DNA from: Guyanagaster necrorhizus
Lineage: Eukaryota > Basidiomycota > Agaricomycetes > Agaricales > Physalacriaceae
Direction: 5' to 3'
NCBI RefSeq assembly: GCF_019112545.1
Contig: NW_025064889.1
Coordinates: 1,099,893 to 1,163,892, forward strand
Length of the DNA: 64,000 nt
In this document: piece by piece, positions 34,355 through 46,499 of the stretch
How the letters are laid out: every line of letters begins with the position of its first letter
Position numbering within the stretch: the stretch's first letter is position 1
The notes under the pieces: generated by a model
The model's database searches: none
What the model saw: the letters and a program-made list of their open reading frames with translations, nothing else
Told to the model about the DNA's origin: nothing
Made by a program: the position numbers and the translations under genes

Positions 34355-36401
34355 TCAGCCCCTCCACAAAGGTCTAACCGCTCCCAAAACAACCTCTCTG
34401 GCACTCTCCAGTTCATCACCAAGTTGCCGATCACCAACACTTTCCAATAAACCTCTGTTCTCCCATCTCTGCTTCCCGAATGCCTTACACATCCTCTCCA
34501 GCAACCCCCAGTACCCTTCACTTCCCAGCTTTGCCTCTACCTCCACGAAAAACTTGTCAACCCGCTTCTTTGTAATATCTCTTGGCCCGAAATTCGACTC
34601 GGATAGATCGTTCAACACTGGCCATGGAACATCCTTGAACGACAGCGCCTTTCCGTTCCGGGAAAACTGTGTTTCCTCAAACTCGTCCATGCACTTCTGA
34701 GCCCGTTCTATAGCCTTCTGGTTCGACCAACCACCCTCATCGCTGTCGTCCTGCCCCCTTCTAAGCAAACGGTGCCGATCTGCCATGGACATGCCGTTGA
34801 GTAGCAAGTCCAGCGTCACGCGAAGCCGTCGGAATTCTTCGTCTCTCCCCTCCGACTTGATTTTCATCTGCGCAAGGTCAGACTTCAGCGCTGCTACATC
34901 TGCGGACAACCCCTTCTTCTCACTGATGCCCGCAGCAAGCTTCTCTTCCAGTACCGCAACCTTGGTATCCGAGCCTTTCACCTGCTTCTCCAACGCTACC
35001 TTGTCTGCAATACTCGCAGAAAGTTTGACCTCTAAATCCAGCTGACGCGTGTCTGAATCCATAACTTTACCTCTTAGAACCTTGTTCCTCTCTTCGAGCT
35101 CGTCAATCCTGGCATGAAGGACCTTGATCGAGTTGTCCCTTGTAGCTGTCTCAGACTCATTGCGATCCAACTCCTCCCTCTTTTTCCGCTCCTCCGCAGC
35201 TTGCAACGACTCCAACATCTCTAGCTGTCGGTTCTTATCTCTGAGTGCCTGTTCTAGCTGTTTGACCTCACTCGTCAACTCACCACACACCCGTTGGAAT
35301 TTTTCCTCTAACACCACCAGCTGACGGTCCTTCTCCTCAACCAATTTGTTTCTCGTCTCGAGGTTGATGTCCATGTCGCGTAGTTCTTCCCTCATGTCAT
35401 CGATAATACGTTGGGGCGTATTAGACTTTTGGGTAGCCAGGGACTCTTCGAGTTGCTGGCGTAAACTCGCGGATGCTTTGGACTCGTCCTCCAGTTGGAG
35501 TTTGCACCGCTCCGATTGTTCCAGATGACAGGCATGAGCAAGGGAGAGCTCTTCACAAAGAGCGGTGATCTTCCTTTCAGATTCTCTTGCCATCACTTCC
35601 TGCTGCAGCACCCTTTCTTCTAGTAGATGTTGTAAATCATGGATTTGGGCTTTCAACTAACAGATGTGCTATTACATCAGTGACTGTGAACATCCATGAA
35701 GATGTGAACATACATATTCATGGGTTTTCTTCGGCACATACCCGACAGTAACTGCGGCGCCGACGATGGAGCAAAACTTGGGATTCCGAATTGCTTGTAG
35801 TGCTGTAGCGGCTTTGGAAGAGTTAATTCGGTGTATGTAAGTCGTAGCACAAGGATATCACCTTGACCTGCAGTTGCGAATCTTATCGTCATCGTCGAGG
35901 AAACATTTACTCTGAGAGAGAAATTGATAAATATGCAAGTAGGCAGAAATAACCATCTTCGAGCTCACCCTGTTATCACGCCAAACTAAAAATATTGTGG
36001 ATCAATGATTACAACACGTACAGGGAGAATAAGTGAAAGAAACCGACCATCCCGAGGTGTTGATACAGTCTTAGAGTGAGACCCTCAGCCTGAGAATCAT
36101 CCTATATATAAGTAAATGAGAGATCGCGCTGAGTGGAACTACAAGATACTTTTACCGGTATATCGAGGGTTAACACGCAAGGATCGCAGTATTCCATCAA
36201 AGAAGCATCGCTACTACTACTCTCATTGCGTCGTATCAGAGCGCCAGAAAGGGCCTGTGAGACGGGATTCATTGTATTCTTCAGCCCGAGTGTCCGGGGC
36301 CCTGGACCTGGCAGGCCTGTCGTGCTCGTGCCTGGCCGGCTGCTGGTAGTAAAGGTCAATGGTGGTTTTCCGGAGTATGTTGAATCTGATTGTGAGTCCA
36401 T
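34355..36401 (-). CDS. Coiled-coil protein with J-like C-terminal module, repeated gene family
   Basis: I can join a complete model. Exon 1 (ATG at 36401) is Ser/Thr/Pro-rich and ends CDPCVLTLDIP. An intron (GTAAAA..TATATAG, about 36155-36102) leads to DDSQAEGLTLRLYQHLGM. Short exons around 35990, 35900 and 35830-35710 follow (RNPKFCSIVGAAVTVGYV). The last exon (from about 35656) is one long frame: roughly 290 residues of coiled coil, then a C-terminal module (WPVLNDLSESNFGPRDITKKR, minus its last residue, to FGKQRWENRGLLESVGD). In related fungal proteins this module usually reads FHPDRW; here the His-Pro-Asp that recalls J domains is absent (FGKQRW). Predicted length is about 570 residues. 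Function unknown. The sequence of exon 1 recurs as a fragment at 39.7 kb. Confidence 0.75.
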
Positions 36402-36986
36402 CTCGTATTAAAATTCCTGGTCAGATCTAGCGAACACGTTGGTCGTGTTGAAAGAGTTTTGAAAGACTGGAAGACTGAATTGATTGGCCATCTCCGCTAA
36501 TGCAGCTCAGGTAAATAGAAGTAAACTACTTCGACCGACCTCGATGGCTTGTTGTGAAAAGTAATGACAGTCGTAGCAACAATATCTACCAGTGCATGAG
36601 TCGAAAATAACAGCGAATACACCCATTCCCTCTGAATCCTTTCAGTCTACCGTATCTTTGATCACCACAGACCAGCTGTGTCTCGCTGACATGGAATGTC
36701 GACCCGGGATAACGAGGGTCAAGAAGTAAGGTGGTTGTCACTCTACAATGATTTTACAGAGTGATAAATGCCAATGGAGCTTGTAAGGATGCGTAGGACA
36801 AGAGGAAATGGACTGGGGTTAATGAAACCGTGAAGTATTCAGCTCCTTGAGCAACATCACTAGCGACCCAAAGACAAGTCCCTCAGAGCCAAGGAAAGTG
36901 ATGTCTACCTTGTCAAGGGCAAGGACTCGTGCTACAGGCAGAAATGGTGCGATGTTATGGAAAGAAAGAAGGCTGTAGGCCAGTAT
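36402..36986. other. Intergenic, no recognised gene
   Basis: Upstream region of the coiled-coil gene. No open frame, repeat or RNA that I can recognise. Confidence 0.4.
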
Positions 36987-37624
36987 CTACGCCATAATAT
37001 CATTCAATCTCGACAGGAGGATCACCTTCGCTTTCTTCAATATTTTTGTTCTATGGTCCTCTCCTTGGCTCTTAGTCGATGCAAGGCCCAGTTCCGTGGT
37101 AGAACATATCTGTTTCTCGTTATCTGGCTGCTTCGAATCCTTTGCACCTATGGCGTCCTCCATTATCTCCACATTAAACGGGGAGCTTTCTGCGACGGAT
37201 ACTGGTTGCATCTCGCAGGACGTGACTCCCTGCCGAGTAGCAAACTGTAATTCCACCACCTTTTGCGCTACCCCCGAGCTCGCCAGCTTTTCCGTGACCG
37301 TCTTGTGGCCACGTTGCAACCAGGGTACCATTTGAAGTTGGTTGGAGGGTGAAGACGAGACTTGGAGATGGAGAAAGAGCGATATGTGAGGTATTAGTGG
37401 TGGGTGGTGGTGGTGGACGGAACCTTTCCTCATGTCGCAAATGCCCGGCGAGATAATGAGGAATGGGTACTGTCCGATGTACCAATCTACTGATAACCAG
37501 AACAATGTTTCTGTAGGTGTACCACGAACTGGTTTGTAGTAGTGGTAACGGTGGCGGTGAATGGGGTATTAGTGTCCGGATGCCGGTCCGGCGATGACTC
37601 CGACATCGAGCCCGCAGTTTCCAT
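36987..37624 (-). CDS. Possible hypothetical protein
   Basis: A 172-codon minus-strand frame (36987-37505) ends in a Lys-rich tail (KTKILKKAKVILLSRLNDIM-like). A second frame across 37174-37485 has a proline run (RFRPPPPPTTNTSHI), and a Thr-rich start (MSESSPDRHPDTNTPF) lies at 37624. They may be exons of one small gene, but I could not place introns that join them cleanly, and I recognise no domain. Confidence 0.25.
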
Positions 37625-38240
37625 CTCTATTGTACCTTCCCAGATCCCGTCGCCGTTGTGCACCAAAGCATACGGGGAATAGCGCGCCTTCCGTTGGTTT
37701 TCATTTCGTGACTGATCTGTCTCCTCTAGCTAAGCGAAATATCTTCCTTAGAAAAGAACTATTCTTACGACGAACCATACGCAACGCCCACATACAGAAG
37801 CCAGCCCGGTTGGCAGACATCGACAGCGGAGGATAGAGCCTCGTATTCAGGACTCCATTAACATTTTTGAGGCGCTGAGGCTTTCGCAATTCGTATATTA
37901 TTCAATACATCAATGCATCAACGTTCAACTTATTCTGCAGATTCTCATCAACGACATTCAAAATGCCCCTTAATCTCCCGTCTTTTTCACTGAACGACTT
38001 TGTACATCCTCCCTCGCTGCAGCCAACTGCTTCATATTCCTGGTCCTAACGTCGAGGTAGCGTGTGCGATGACTGCATGACGCATGTTGTGCATCTGGGC
38101 ACCGACAACTCTGCACTACTAGTACTAGTACTACATGCCTCCGACTGGAACTATCACAGAGGTTTCACAAAATTCATTCAACGGACCTACATTGTCCTTG
38201 TGTGACCCCGTGATGCCGCAATCTGGAACCTCACTGGCCG

Positions 38241-38800
38241 TCAGCTGCGACAACGAGTTCTATAACATGCGTCAACTAGGCATACGTTCCTGAGTGGATC
38301 AGGGACGTGACATGCGACAGTTGGTGCGCTCATTGGCACGTCAGTGTGAAGGAGGGGACCTCGCTCTCGCTCTGGCATCTGGAACGCAAAGGAGCAGATA
38401 TCCACTTGTCGGCACGGCTGACGATTAGGTTCCACATCGAGTCGCGCATAGATGTAGACAGGGTCTTGGATATGGCTGCTTCTAAACAGGCAGCATAATG
38501 TCGCCTTGCAAGTATCATCGACAGCAGTACCGCCTCCCCTATTCAGTTCATATGAACTCTTTGAGATCTCAGTGAATTCGGCGGGCATTCCGTGCGTTCT
38601 GCACGCGGCGGTGGATGTATTATCATTGCTGCTGCCCAGACAGTTGTGGCTGCCACGTTGCTAAGGTGCATGTTCACTTTGCAGACTCAGAAACTATGGT
38701 CTCGAGACCACGGATGGTTGAGGCGGAGGTTGTTTACACGAGAAAGCAGACACATTGAAGTGGCGTGCGCTTTTTCTCCGATGTCGTGGCATGTGTTTTG
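38241..38800 (+). repeat. Dispersed repeat, copy 1 (inverted relative to 59.7-60.4 kb)
   Basis: From about 38400 to 38780 the plus strand matches the minus strand of about 60420-59720. Shared stretches are GGCTGCTTCTAAACAGGCAGCA-like (38472-38493) and GAATTCGGCGRGCATTC. Both copies also encode a CTLQ..KLW peptide. Copy 1 lacks about 350 bp present in copy 2 between the two conserved parts. Both read partly as protein (TSKQAARRRLARLIDS in copy 2) but are broken, so this is a decayed multicopy gene or element of unknown type. Confidence 0.6.
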
Positions 38801-39690
38801 GTTATTTCTCTTCTGCCATGCTGCAATAAGGTATTGCGAAAAATGATAACCAGGTTCTGTGGCCTTTTCCTCATCATTAAACAACGAAAAAGTCATTAAT
38901 GGTGTTTTCCCGCAAGTGACAAGAAGGAAGGAAGTTTTATTTCCCGACGTGAAATCTGGAAAATTTCAATTCGTCAATTTCCCTCTTGTTTTGTCTGCTT
39001 CATGGCTGTCTCTAGCTTCCTATCAAAGTTTGTATGCGGGCCAAATGACTCCCTCGACTACCCAACCTTGGACCAGCGAGACAAAAAATCTCTGAATATG
39101 AGAAGACAACTTCTGCAGGTATGTTGTCGGAGTCCTGGCTCAGACTGCTGTTGCTCTCCGCGTCGAGTTAGCACTGTATATGAAAATGAGATCTTTCTGA
39201 TGACGGTACACGCGTCAATTTAGGAATAAAGTATCGATTGTCGATGAAGGAAGGCTGGTACATTGCTCCACACTTACCTATTTCTAACTTATTTATTTGA
39301 TAGAAATACCGCCTGCTATGCCAGCCTTTTCCGATTCCATTCTTAAAACCATACCAAGAAACCATCATCTTAGCTCTCGCTGTAGACCTGAGAGTGTTTC
39401 TATTGCCTGATTATCCTTCCCTCTAATATCTAGTAGTATGTGCATTCCTCGCCTCAATGTCGAGTAGAATCGGCTTTTCTAGTACCGGCACGCACAAGTT
39501 GGCAGTGACTTCATACATGAAGCGCCAGATGTCTCCTATGCCAGCGCAAATGTGATAAGGGCTTGTAACTCAAGCTCCAAGATTGCACTATACTCGCGAG
39601 GAAGGCAGAGACAGAGCAGTCTTGAGCCTCATTGGGCTGTCAGATGCTGGTATTGCGAGTATGAGTTCCATAGCATACGCCAACTGGGTG
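38801..39690. other. Intergenic, no recognised gene
   Basis: About 890 bp between two repeat fragments. Short open frames only, none with a recognisable motif. Confidence 0.4.
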
Positions 39691-39698
39691 CTCTAACT

Positions 39699-39889
39699 GG
39701 TATATTGAGGGTTAACACGCAAGGATCGCAGTTTTCCATTAAAGAAGTATCGCTGCTAGTACTCTCATTCTGTCGTATCAGAGCTCCAACCAATTTTGTA
39801 CCCATTTTTCCCGGAATGTCCTCTTGTGACAACTTCTGGTCGAGCCTTATTGTATTAATAGTTTCTCCTGAGACCCTGGACTTCATCAA
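39699..39889 (-). pseudogene. Fragment of the coiled-coil gene family, exon 1
   Basis: The minus strand reads VGALIRQNESTSSDTSLMEN then CDPCVLTLNIP, closely matching the end of exon 1 of the gene at 36401 (SGALIRRNESSSSDASLMEY then CDPCVLTLDIP). The DNA match covers about 90 bp (39699-39787 against 36159-36245). The following donor site is GTTAGA instead of GTAAAA, and no later exons are recognisable in the adjoining sequence, so this is a truncated duplicate. Confidence 0.65.
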
Positions 39890-40023
39890 TACTTTGACCG
39901 TTGTACTTTATGTCTTGCTCAATTCGCACCCGATGAAGGAATGGTGACTATATTGTACGGAAGGAATACTGAGAACCCTAAGCACACAGAATATGATACA
40001 TAGCAAAATACGATTCCTTCCAT

Positions 40024-40968
40024 TTATTTAAAAATGTCTTCGTAATCCATGCATCTCCCAGATTCGATACGCCGGACTGCGGGCCCTACGAGACGCCATT
40101 CATCTTTGAGGTACTTCTCCCGCGCATCTAGAGCTTCCTGGCGTGAACCCCCCAGCTGCTCTTCGAGATACTTGTCGAGGAATACGGCTATGACATCGAG
40201 TACTTCGGCATCTTCTGTCACTGCATCCCGTGATTTAATATAAAGCAGGATGACGATAAAACGCTACGCACAGAAGGTATTGGGACCACCAAAATCTAAT
40301 GCAACACCGAGGTTGGTGAGCTCCGGACAGAGAGAGAACTGCGCGTTGTATGGTTTCAGAGGAATCTGGCGGTCACGGGTATGTGTGTGGCCTTCAGTGA
40401 AATCAACAATACGGGCTTTGCCACACCATCAGCCATACAGCAAATGGTGCTCGTATCCTGGCGCTATCTGATTATGGTCTGCACCAGCATCGTGAATTCG
40501 TTGTAGGGCGTGAGCAACCTTCAGTCTTCATCGGGGGTCATACATTCGTAAACAGCCTGCCGGAAGAATATACGCCTATCTTGTCGTCAGCGTGTCAAGC
40601 ATTGTTCCTCTGATCTGCCCAGGCCATGACCATCCTGAAAATTCCATCAGAGAGAAGACAACGTGCCCTGCCCATGAAGTACTAGCCTCTCAGACTCCGT
40701 AATGCCTGTGGACGAAGTCACCCTGGGATGTGGGCAAGCGATGTGCATAGAAGACTGCCCGGTGCCTAAACGCTTCGTATACATTGTACCCTCGAGATCG
40801 GGGATCATCGTCGACATGAAGTGCTACCTTGATTGCAAGGTGAATAGTAAGGTAGCCTTCTCGGACCAGCGCTATGTGAGCGAAGAGCGCGCTCTCGAGC
40901 AATGGTTCGAGTTCCCAAAGAGTTCCAATCAAGGAAATCCTTCGAGTGGTGGGATAGGGATAAACCAT
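40024..40968 (-). pseudogene. Decayed protein-kinase-like gene
   Basis: Pieces match the fungal protein-kinase-like fold. Part of the N lobe reads FYAHRLPTSQGDFVHRHYGV (40760-40700). A catalytic-loop remnant reads ALQRIHDAGADHNQIAP (about 40520-40465) and lacks the usual HxD. An ARIVDFTEGHTH block (DFG position) lies near 40420-40400, and a terminal frame at 40221-40024 has EEWRLVG-like residues. TGA stops interrupt it twice (before RLKVAHAL and before WCGKAR). With no catalytic Asp and two stops it is probably a pseudogene; unrecognised introns are an alternative. Confidence 0.5.
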
Positions 40969-41456
40969 TTTTAGTGTAAGACATAGAGGAAACGAACAGC
41001 GTCCCTAGGGAAATTTCCAAAATTTTAGCAAATGTGGGAAGTTCCGTTGCGTGCAAGTCGAGATGGTTTTCGTGAAATACGATAGGACGAAAGGTGCTTT
41101 GTTTCCCTGTTCCTATGAAGCAAATGCGCGGCAAGTCTGTAGACATCGTGGTGGCAGTTGCAAGCCAAGCGTAGCATTTATCGTGACTCGTTTCTCCTCT
41201 GTACAAGCAGAGCTTTAGGTCAGGCCCTTCAGCGGCTAGCGAACAGAGTCAAGCCATACATGTGATCCTTTCTCACGGGAGGCAATTAATGCTGGGCACC
41301 AGTAGTCAATGAGTGAGGTCTGGCTATGCCTTCCAAATTCTCAGTGACAAGCAACAGCCGTCTGAGTAGAGAATCTCTTTCTTCAAAAGTCTATTTTAAA
41401 CATTTCAGAACTAGCATGCATTCGATTTGATTTAGACGTTCGATCAAGCTAACAAT
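40969..41456. other. Intergenic, no recognised gene
   Basis: About 490 bp between the kinase-like remnant and the hydrolase stop codon; nothing recognised. Confidence 0.4.
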
Positions 41457-42689
41457 TCACCCAGAGGCTTCTAGGAATTCTTCGAGGACTTGAAGATATC
41501 TAACATTTTGCAATTAGTTCTCGCACATTTGACCCTCTAAAAATGTCCATACCTGTCTTTCTCTTCGTACAATCCTAGGTGTGTACTGTTCGCGAGCTCC
41601 AGCCACTTGATTTTAGGAACCCTCAAGAACCACGGCATAACCGCAACATTCTGCACCTCGTCATTGGGTGCACTGACGATCAAAGTGGGATTCGTTATCT
41701 TGTGAAGGATGTCGACAATGGACCAGGTCTTGAGAGTTCCGGTTACATTGAATTCCGACGGTCCCAGCCTTGATAGCATAAATCTTGTTGAATCAAGTCA
41801 GAAGAGAAGGGAAACTTACATTGTATGAAAAACGGTTGGATTTTTTCCAAACGATTCAAAAGACGCCATGACATCTTCGGGCCACGGATCCAGCGTACAA
41901 ACGTGTTTCTTCATGAACACCATCATTCCATCCTCGTACTCCTTCGAGCTAGTCGTACCCTCTCGTTCATGCTTTCGCAACATGGCAACGAAATCTGGTG
42001 GGAACTTTTCCAAAAGAGCATTCGTCCCGACCTCGTAGAGTTCCATCGATGCCGGAGAGTTGAGGATCACCAAGCGGCGTAAGCCCTTGGGTGAACGAGT
42101 AGCCGCGTATTGCCCAGCCAGCATTCCTGACTAGGGTGAGTTTCGACTGATGTGTGAGTTTCGAGATTCGACACACCTCCCCATGATTGGCCGACAAGGT
42201 CGAAGCACTCGGAGATGCCTAGATGGTCGAGGAGGTTATCGAGCTCATCCATGAAAAATTCTGGCGTCCAGAATTCTTTGGGGGCGTCACGTAGATGTGT
42301 CGAGTTCCCGTTCCCAATCTGATCGTACGCCACGATTGGGATTCTAGAGCGCAGACTCAGCCAAAGCGCAAAGACAAGCATGAAGAATACGAACCCAGCA
42401 GATTCCGTTAATGCTTTGTGGACGCTGTGGGTTTTAGCCTTGTCAGGTATTAGGCTATTTCGTCGAAGTTAAGTAAGCCTACAGCATGCTGTTCACGCCA
42501 TATGCAATTTCAGCAATATAACTGTAGAAGCGATACAGGAACGTACTATTCGTGTGTAAATCCTGGTCCTCCATGAAGAGTGACGAGAGGTGGTTTGCCA
42601 GATTTCAGGTCACCGACAATCTTGTACCACGTCTGGTAGGTTTCATCACCTACCTTGAAATCAGCTGTGCCAGTAGTTTCGAGGGGCAT
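41457..42689 (-). CDS. Proline iminopeptidase-like alpha/beta hydrolase
   Basis: Serine peptidase-type alpha/beta hydrolase that in relatives removes N-terminal proline or cleaves amides; probably cytosolic (no signal peptide). The ATG at 42689 gives [20 protein letters not shown] (position 1-20). The oxyanion-hole motif HGGPG lies near 42570. [11 protein letters not shown] follows near 42320, and the nucleophile elbow GQSWGG near 42185 is split from [10 protein letters not shown] by an intron. The cap and core read [10 protein letters not shown] and [13 protein letters not shown]. The Asp is probably in SAPNDEVQ and the His in [10 protein letters not shown]. The last exon, after an intron of about 53 bp, gives [13 protein letters not shown] and a TGA at 41457-41459. 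Frame intact, about five introns. Confidence 0.85.
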
Positions 42690-43710
42690 GTTGGACGTTA
42701 TTCCGGCGGGTCAGTGAAGGCTATCATAAGAGTGTGTCTCCGACTACGACTTTAGATATACGGGTGGTACATGTGAGCAAATGATGACATCATGGGAATC
42801 TACAAATATCACAAGGCCACCAGAACGCAGCGGTCAAGTTGATCAAATGATGGGAATTTCGCACACAATCTCTGGGTCTTGGGTCAGGTTTCACAAGGGA
42901 AAGAAACAGTTATCCGCCGTCGCCTTCGGGTAAGATGGTGATCGTGGTGAATATCAAATATAGGTGCTGATATGTACCCCGGTACCAGCTGATCCTCGCA
43001 TCCGTGCAGTGATCTATGCATTTGATGAAGTAGGTCCATCAGTTCTCCCCAATTCCTTGCACCCCACATCCTCATGTGAGACAATAGACAATGTGCGCAC
43101 GTGGTGGCACGAAATCCTCTACAACAGTCCACTAAACAGTAAGGAAATCGTTGTCGCAGTGGCCATATTATCTTGTTAACATCCATTCACTCATTTAATC
43201 ATTCTTATTTCTTCAAAGCCAGTAGTTGGATCTAAAGTACGAAATTATATATCCTCGCTCAGGCGCACAACTACGGCCTTTACTACGTTTACTGCACCCC
43301 TCAGAAAGGAGGCCTATGTCGCTCAGTTCTTCTACATCCACGCCTTAATCGTCCACGTTTTGGAAAACATCTGTTTTGCACACGCATACCTTTTGTTTTT
43401 AGTCTTTCTTCCTGGACCAAAGGAACCTATCTATGAGGAAATCCAGACGCCGCGTGTCTCTTTGGGAGAAGTTGTTGCCAGCTCTATGACATCTTAAACA
43501 TTTAGAGCACTGGAGCAATGTACGCATAGCAAAGTCGCGCCCATCCTCTGCACGACCGATGCGCGCGTAAGTGGGTTCTGTTCAGTGAATCAGACGACCA
43601 AAGGGAAGGAACGGAATGTGGAACGAACCCATGTTGAACACGGCTGTATCTACCTGGACGTGTCAATGCCGTTGTCGCGCTCCCTGCTGTTCGTCATGTA
43701 CGAGAATCCA
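42690..43710. other. Intergenic, no recognised gene
   Basis: About 1 kb. A 100-codon minus-strand frame (42884-43186) has a Cys-rich start but no known motif. Confidence 0.35.
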
Positions 43711-44428
43711 CTAGACAGGGGCGGGAACTAGTGTACAAGTAGCCTTGCTGTCCGTGCTACACCACAGCACAACTCCCCACTCTCGGAAAACGTCGTCCAG
43801 CTCTTCCCAAATCTTCTCCTCATCGCATTTCGTATATCCTGGAAGCCACCAGGTGTCAGGTTCATAGGCAGCTAGAGAAATCAGAACACAAGACAGACGC
43901 CGAGATGTGGCAGACCTTCTGTCGGGTCTTCTGGGCAGCGAAAGATTGAGAAAGCAGTCATTTGCAGCTATAGAATCAGCTAACATGAGCATGTACTTAG
44001 CCCAAGGACGCCGCAGTGGAGCGCGGGAAGGAAAGAGCCCCGGAGAGCGTTCGGGAGCTCGTCCCGAACTTGACGGCACCTCCGACCGACATTTACCGTT
44101 AAGTTTCCCAAGCGAATTCGTCTGAAAGGTATGAGTTGAGGAGAACGTTAGGGTCAAGTTCATGTTTGTGGTTGCAAGGCCAGGATCCACTCGCAATCCA
44201 TGGTTTCGACATCACAGATATTGTCACCAAGGAACGCCGTCCATACTTCTTGTAATATATGCTGGCACGCTTGTGAATCCACGTCCCAACGCTCAATCCT
44301 CGAGCTGCACATGTGAGCAGAGCATGCCACCAAAGTCATGGAGTAGCAAGGTCGCGAAGGTCGGCGCCGTATCAGTCGGACGCATAGCAGAACACGCACA
44401 GTCTATACTACAAGACAAAACAAACTTT
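43711..44428 (-). CDS. Possible hypothetical protein
   Basis: A 161-codon minus-strand frame (43711-44196) with a plausible C-terminal exon (DEEKIWEELDDVFREWGVV) and overlapping shorter frames upstream. I recognise no family, and introns are uncertain. It could equally be downstream sequence of the hydrolase gene ending at 44429. Confidence 0.25.
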
Positions 44429-45697
44429 TTACAGCTTCGCTGGAGAGTCGGTACTGCGCAAGATATTCCATATGGCATCACCTAGTAAATCCGGAGCTTC
44501 TTCAACCACCTAGATCCGCAAACATGAGCTGCAGATCTCCGTTTCTCATACTGGTGGGACTCACCAAATGTCCAACATCAGGTATTTTCGTCACAGATGC
44601 AATCGGGCATACTTTCCGCAGAGCTTCTTGTTTCTCTCGCGAGCTGTGATCGTTGATTTAGCGGGGTAAACAACACAAAGAAAATGACAAGGTACATCAT
44701 CTCCTCTCGCTCTCCGTACACCAAGTGCACAGCCAACTTTCCCTTCACCCTCTCCAGCTCCGTAATGGGGAAGACAGCCTCGTGGATATGGACGAACGGA
44801 TACGCCTCGTGTCTTGGAGGACATTTGAGCGTCACGCCCCCGGTCGATGTATCGAGTCGCAAGCCATGTTCCTGTCGCCGCCGTCAAACAAGCCTGAGGG
44901 CAAACAAAGAGACTCACGACATAAATACCAAGGATACGCGAATCCCATATATTCCACGGGAAACGTTTAGCGAGGTACCTCTTCGCGTCTTCCCGAGACT
45001 TCCAGTGATCACGCCGTTGAGAGATAGCCTCCGCCGCAACGGCGACCATAGGTGATTGATGTTCCGGATCTGTAAATTCTTCCGGCCACGTTGTCGGTTC
45101 AACGAGAACGAGCGCGGCAAATGGGATGTGGTCGAAGAAAGATGTCGCTAGTGCTCTAAGCGACGTGAACTAGAAATATGCGCGCTCGAATGAGCTGCCA
45201 CGTACGCTGAAGAGCCTCCAGCTGAGTGTCCGACGAGGATGACCTTGTATCCGCCTTTCTGGATCCTATTCGCGAGTTGGGCCTTGTATACGTTGGCGCA
45301 GGCTTCAGCATAGTCCCAGACGGCTATTGCCAGTCAGAAGAAGTAATGTACGTCGCTGGACGACTCACAGTACTTGAAATCTGGATCTTCCATTGCCTCT
45401 GCATTCAAAGCAGCTGCGTCTCCGTGTGTCTGCGCGTCGACCGCCCAAGCTTCGCGTATCAAATGCAGAGTATCTAAAGAAAAGATCCTTCGAATTGTCA
45501 CCTCCCAATGCTCCTTATCTGAAGAACAGTCAGTAATCAGTTCTCCGGAATGGAACCAAGGACTCACGAAATCCCGTTCCATGAGCAAAGATGAGAATGA
45601 AGCCAGGCCGTTCGTTGACATCCTGCCGGTACCGTTTGACCGTGCATTTGAGAGGGCGAGAGTATCGCGTCTCCACGATATATTGGTCCACGTACAT
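44429..45697 (-). CDS. Alpha/beta hydrolase, agaricomycete type
   Basis: Hydrolase of unknown substrate, in a family common in mushroom genomes. The start MYVDQYIVETRYSRPLK at 45697 was chosen because it keeps the frame into ILIFAHGTGF (oxyanion-hole region); after an intron the reading continues HKEHWEVTIRRIF and REAWAVDAQTHGDAA. The nucleophile motif VGHSAGG lies near 45230. Then come VLVEPTTWPEEF, SREDAKRYLAKRFPWNIWDS, HLVYGEREEM and VTKIPDVGHL (catalytic His near 44575). It ends EEAPDLLGDAIWNILR and TAA at 44429-44431. About seven introns; joins around 44640-44690 and 44520-44570 restore the frame. No signal peptide. Confidence 0.78.
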
Positions 45698-46499
45698 CGT
45701 AGTGAGGAACAGAAGTAACAGGTATCGCCATCAGGTTTGCGTTCGACATACTTATTATTGGAGTAGCAACTCCGCAGACAACGGGGATTTGAAAACGGGG
45801 GTCCCCCGCGCCGACCTCGGGCGATCAATCTTTGGCCTCGACTTGGGTCTCCCCGAATATTTTTCTCACCCTGCCTGGTCGGCTCATAAAGCTTAAAGCA
45901 TCATGAATCCTAAAACTGTCTCAGGCTGCAGTGAATACAGCGCCGCCTCGACAATGTCGCTAAGTCACAGAGGAAGGCGGTCATTGGGAAGCTAAAGATG
46001 TGCTTCAGATCCAAGTCGTCTTGAAGGTCCGTAGGTGAGTAAATATGTCCTGATTTCATAACTTGGACGCTTTCCGGCCTTAAGCACCTCCGCATCTCGT
46101 CTCGAATTTGATGTCCTGAACTACAGTACAAGGACCATATAGGCATGCGAATAGTTAAGAAGTCGATAACAGCTAGTATGATGTCGTTCTTGATTGAATG
46201 GGACCTTTCGAGGAGTTGGGTGCTGTTGCTTGTCAGCCGTCAATGTCTACACGCTTTCATGTACAACGAATACTTACGGTTGAGCTGAGATTGCTCTCAA
46301 TTTAAATTTCGGAGTTTGAAAGGAAGTGATGTTCTGCACAATAAAGCCGGGCGTATAATGGAATGTAGGAATCAGGGAACAGCTGGGACAATACGAGTTA
46401 AGTATCGTTGCTCTTCGACATCTAGAGACTTATTACATTATCTGTCCTGGTGTCTAATCTTACAGACAGTAGACAAGATAAACTCTGCCAATTCAACAT
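45698..46499. other. Intergenic, no recognised gene
   Basis: About 800 bp; one 78-codon minus-strand frame (45910-46146) without recognisable features. Confidence 0.35.

Noticed and set aside
37418..37434. GGT repeats as a microsatellite of note or a CRISPR-like array
   Set aside because: Only a few short units; no spaced repeats of CRISPR type occur anywhere in the window.
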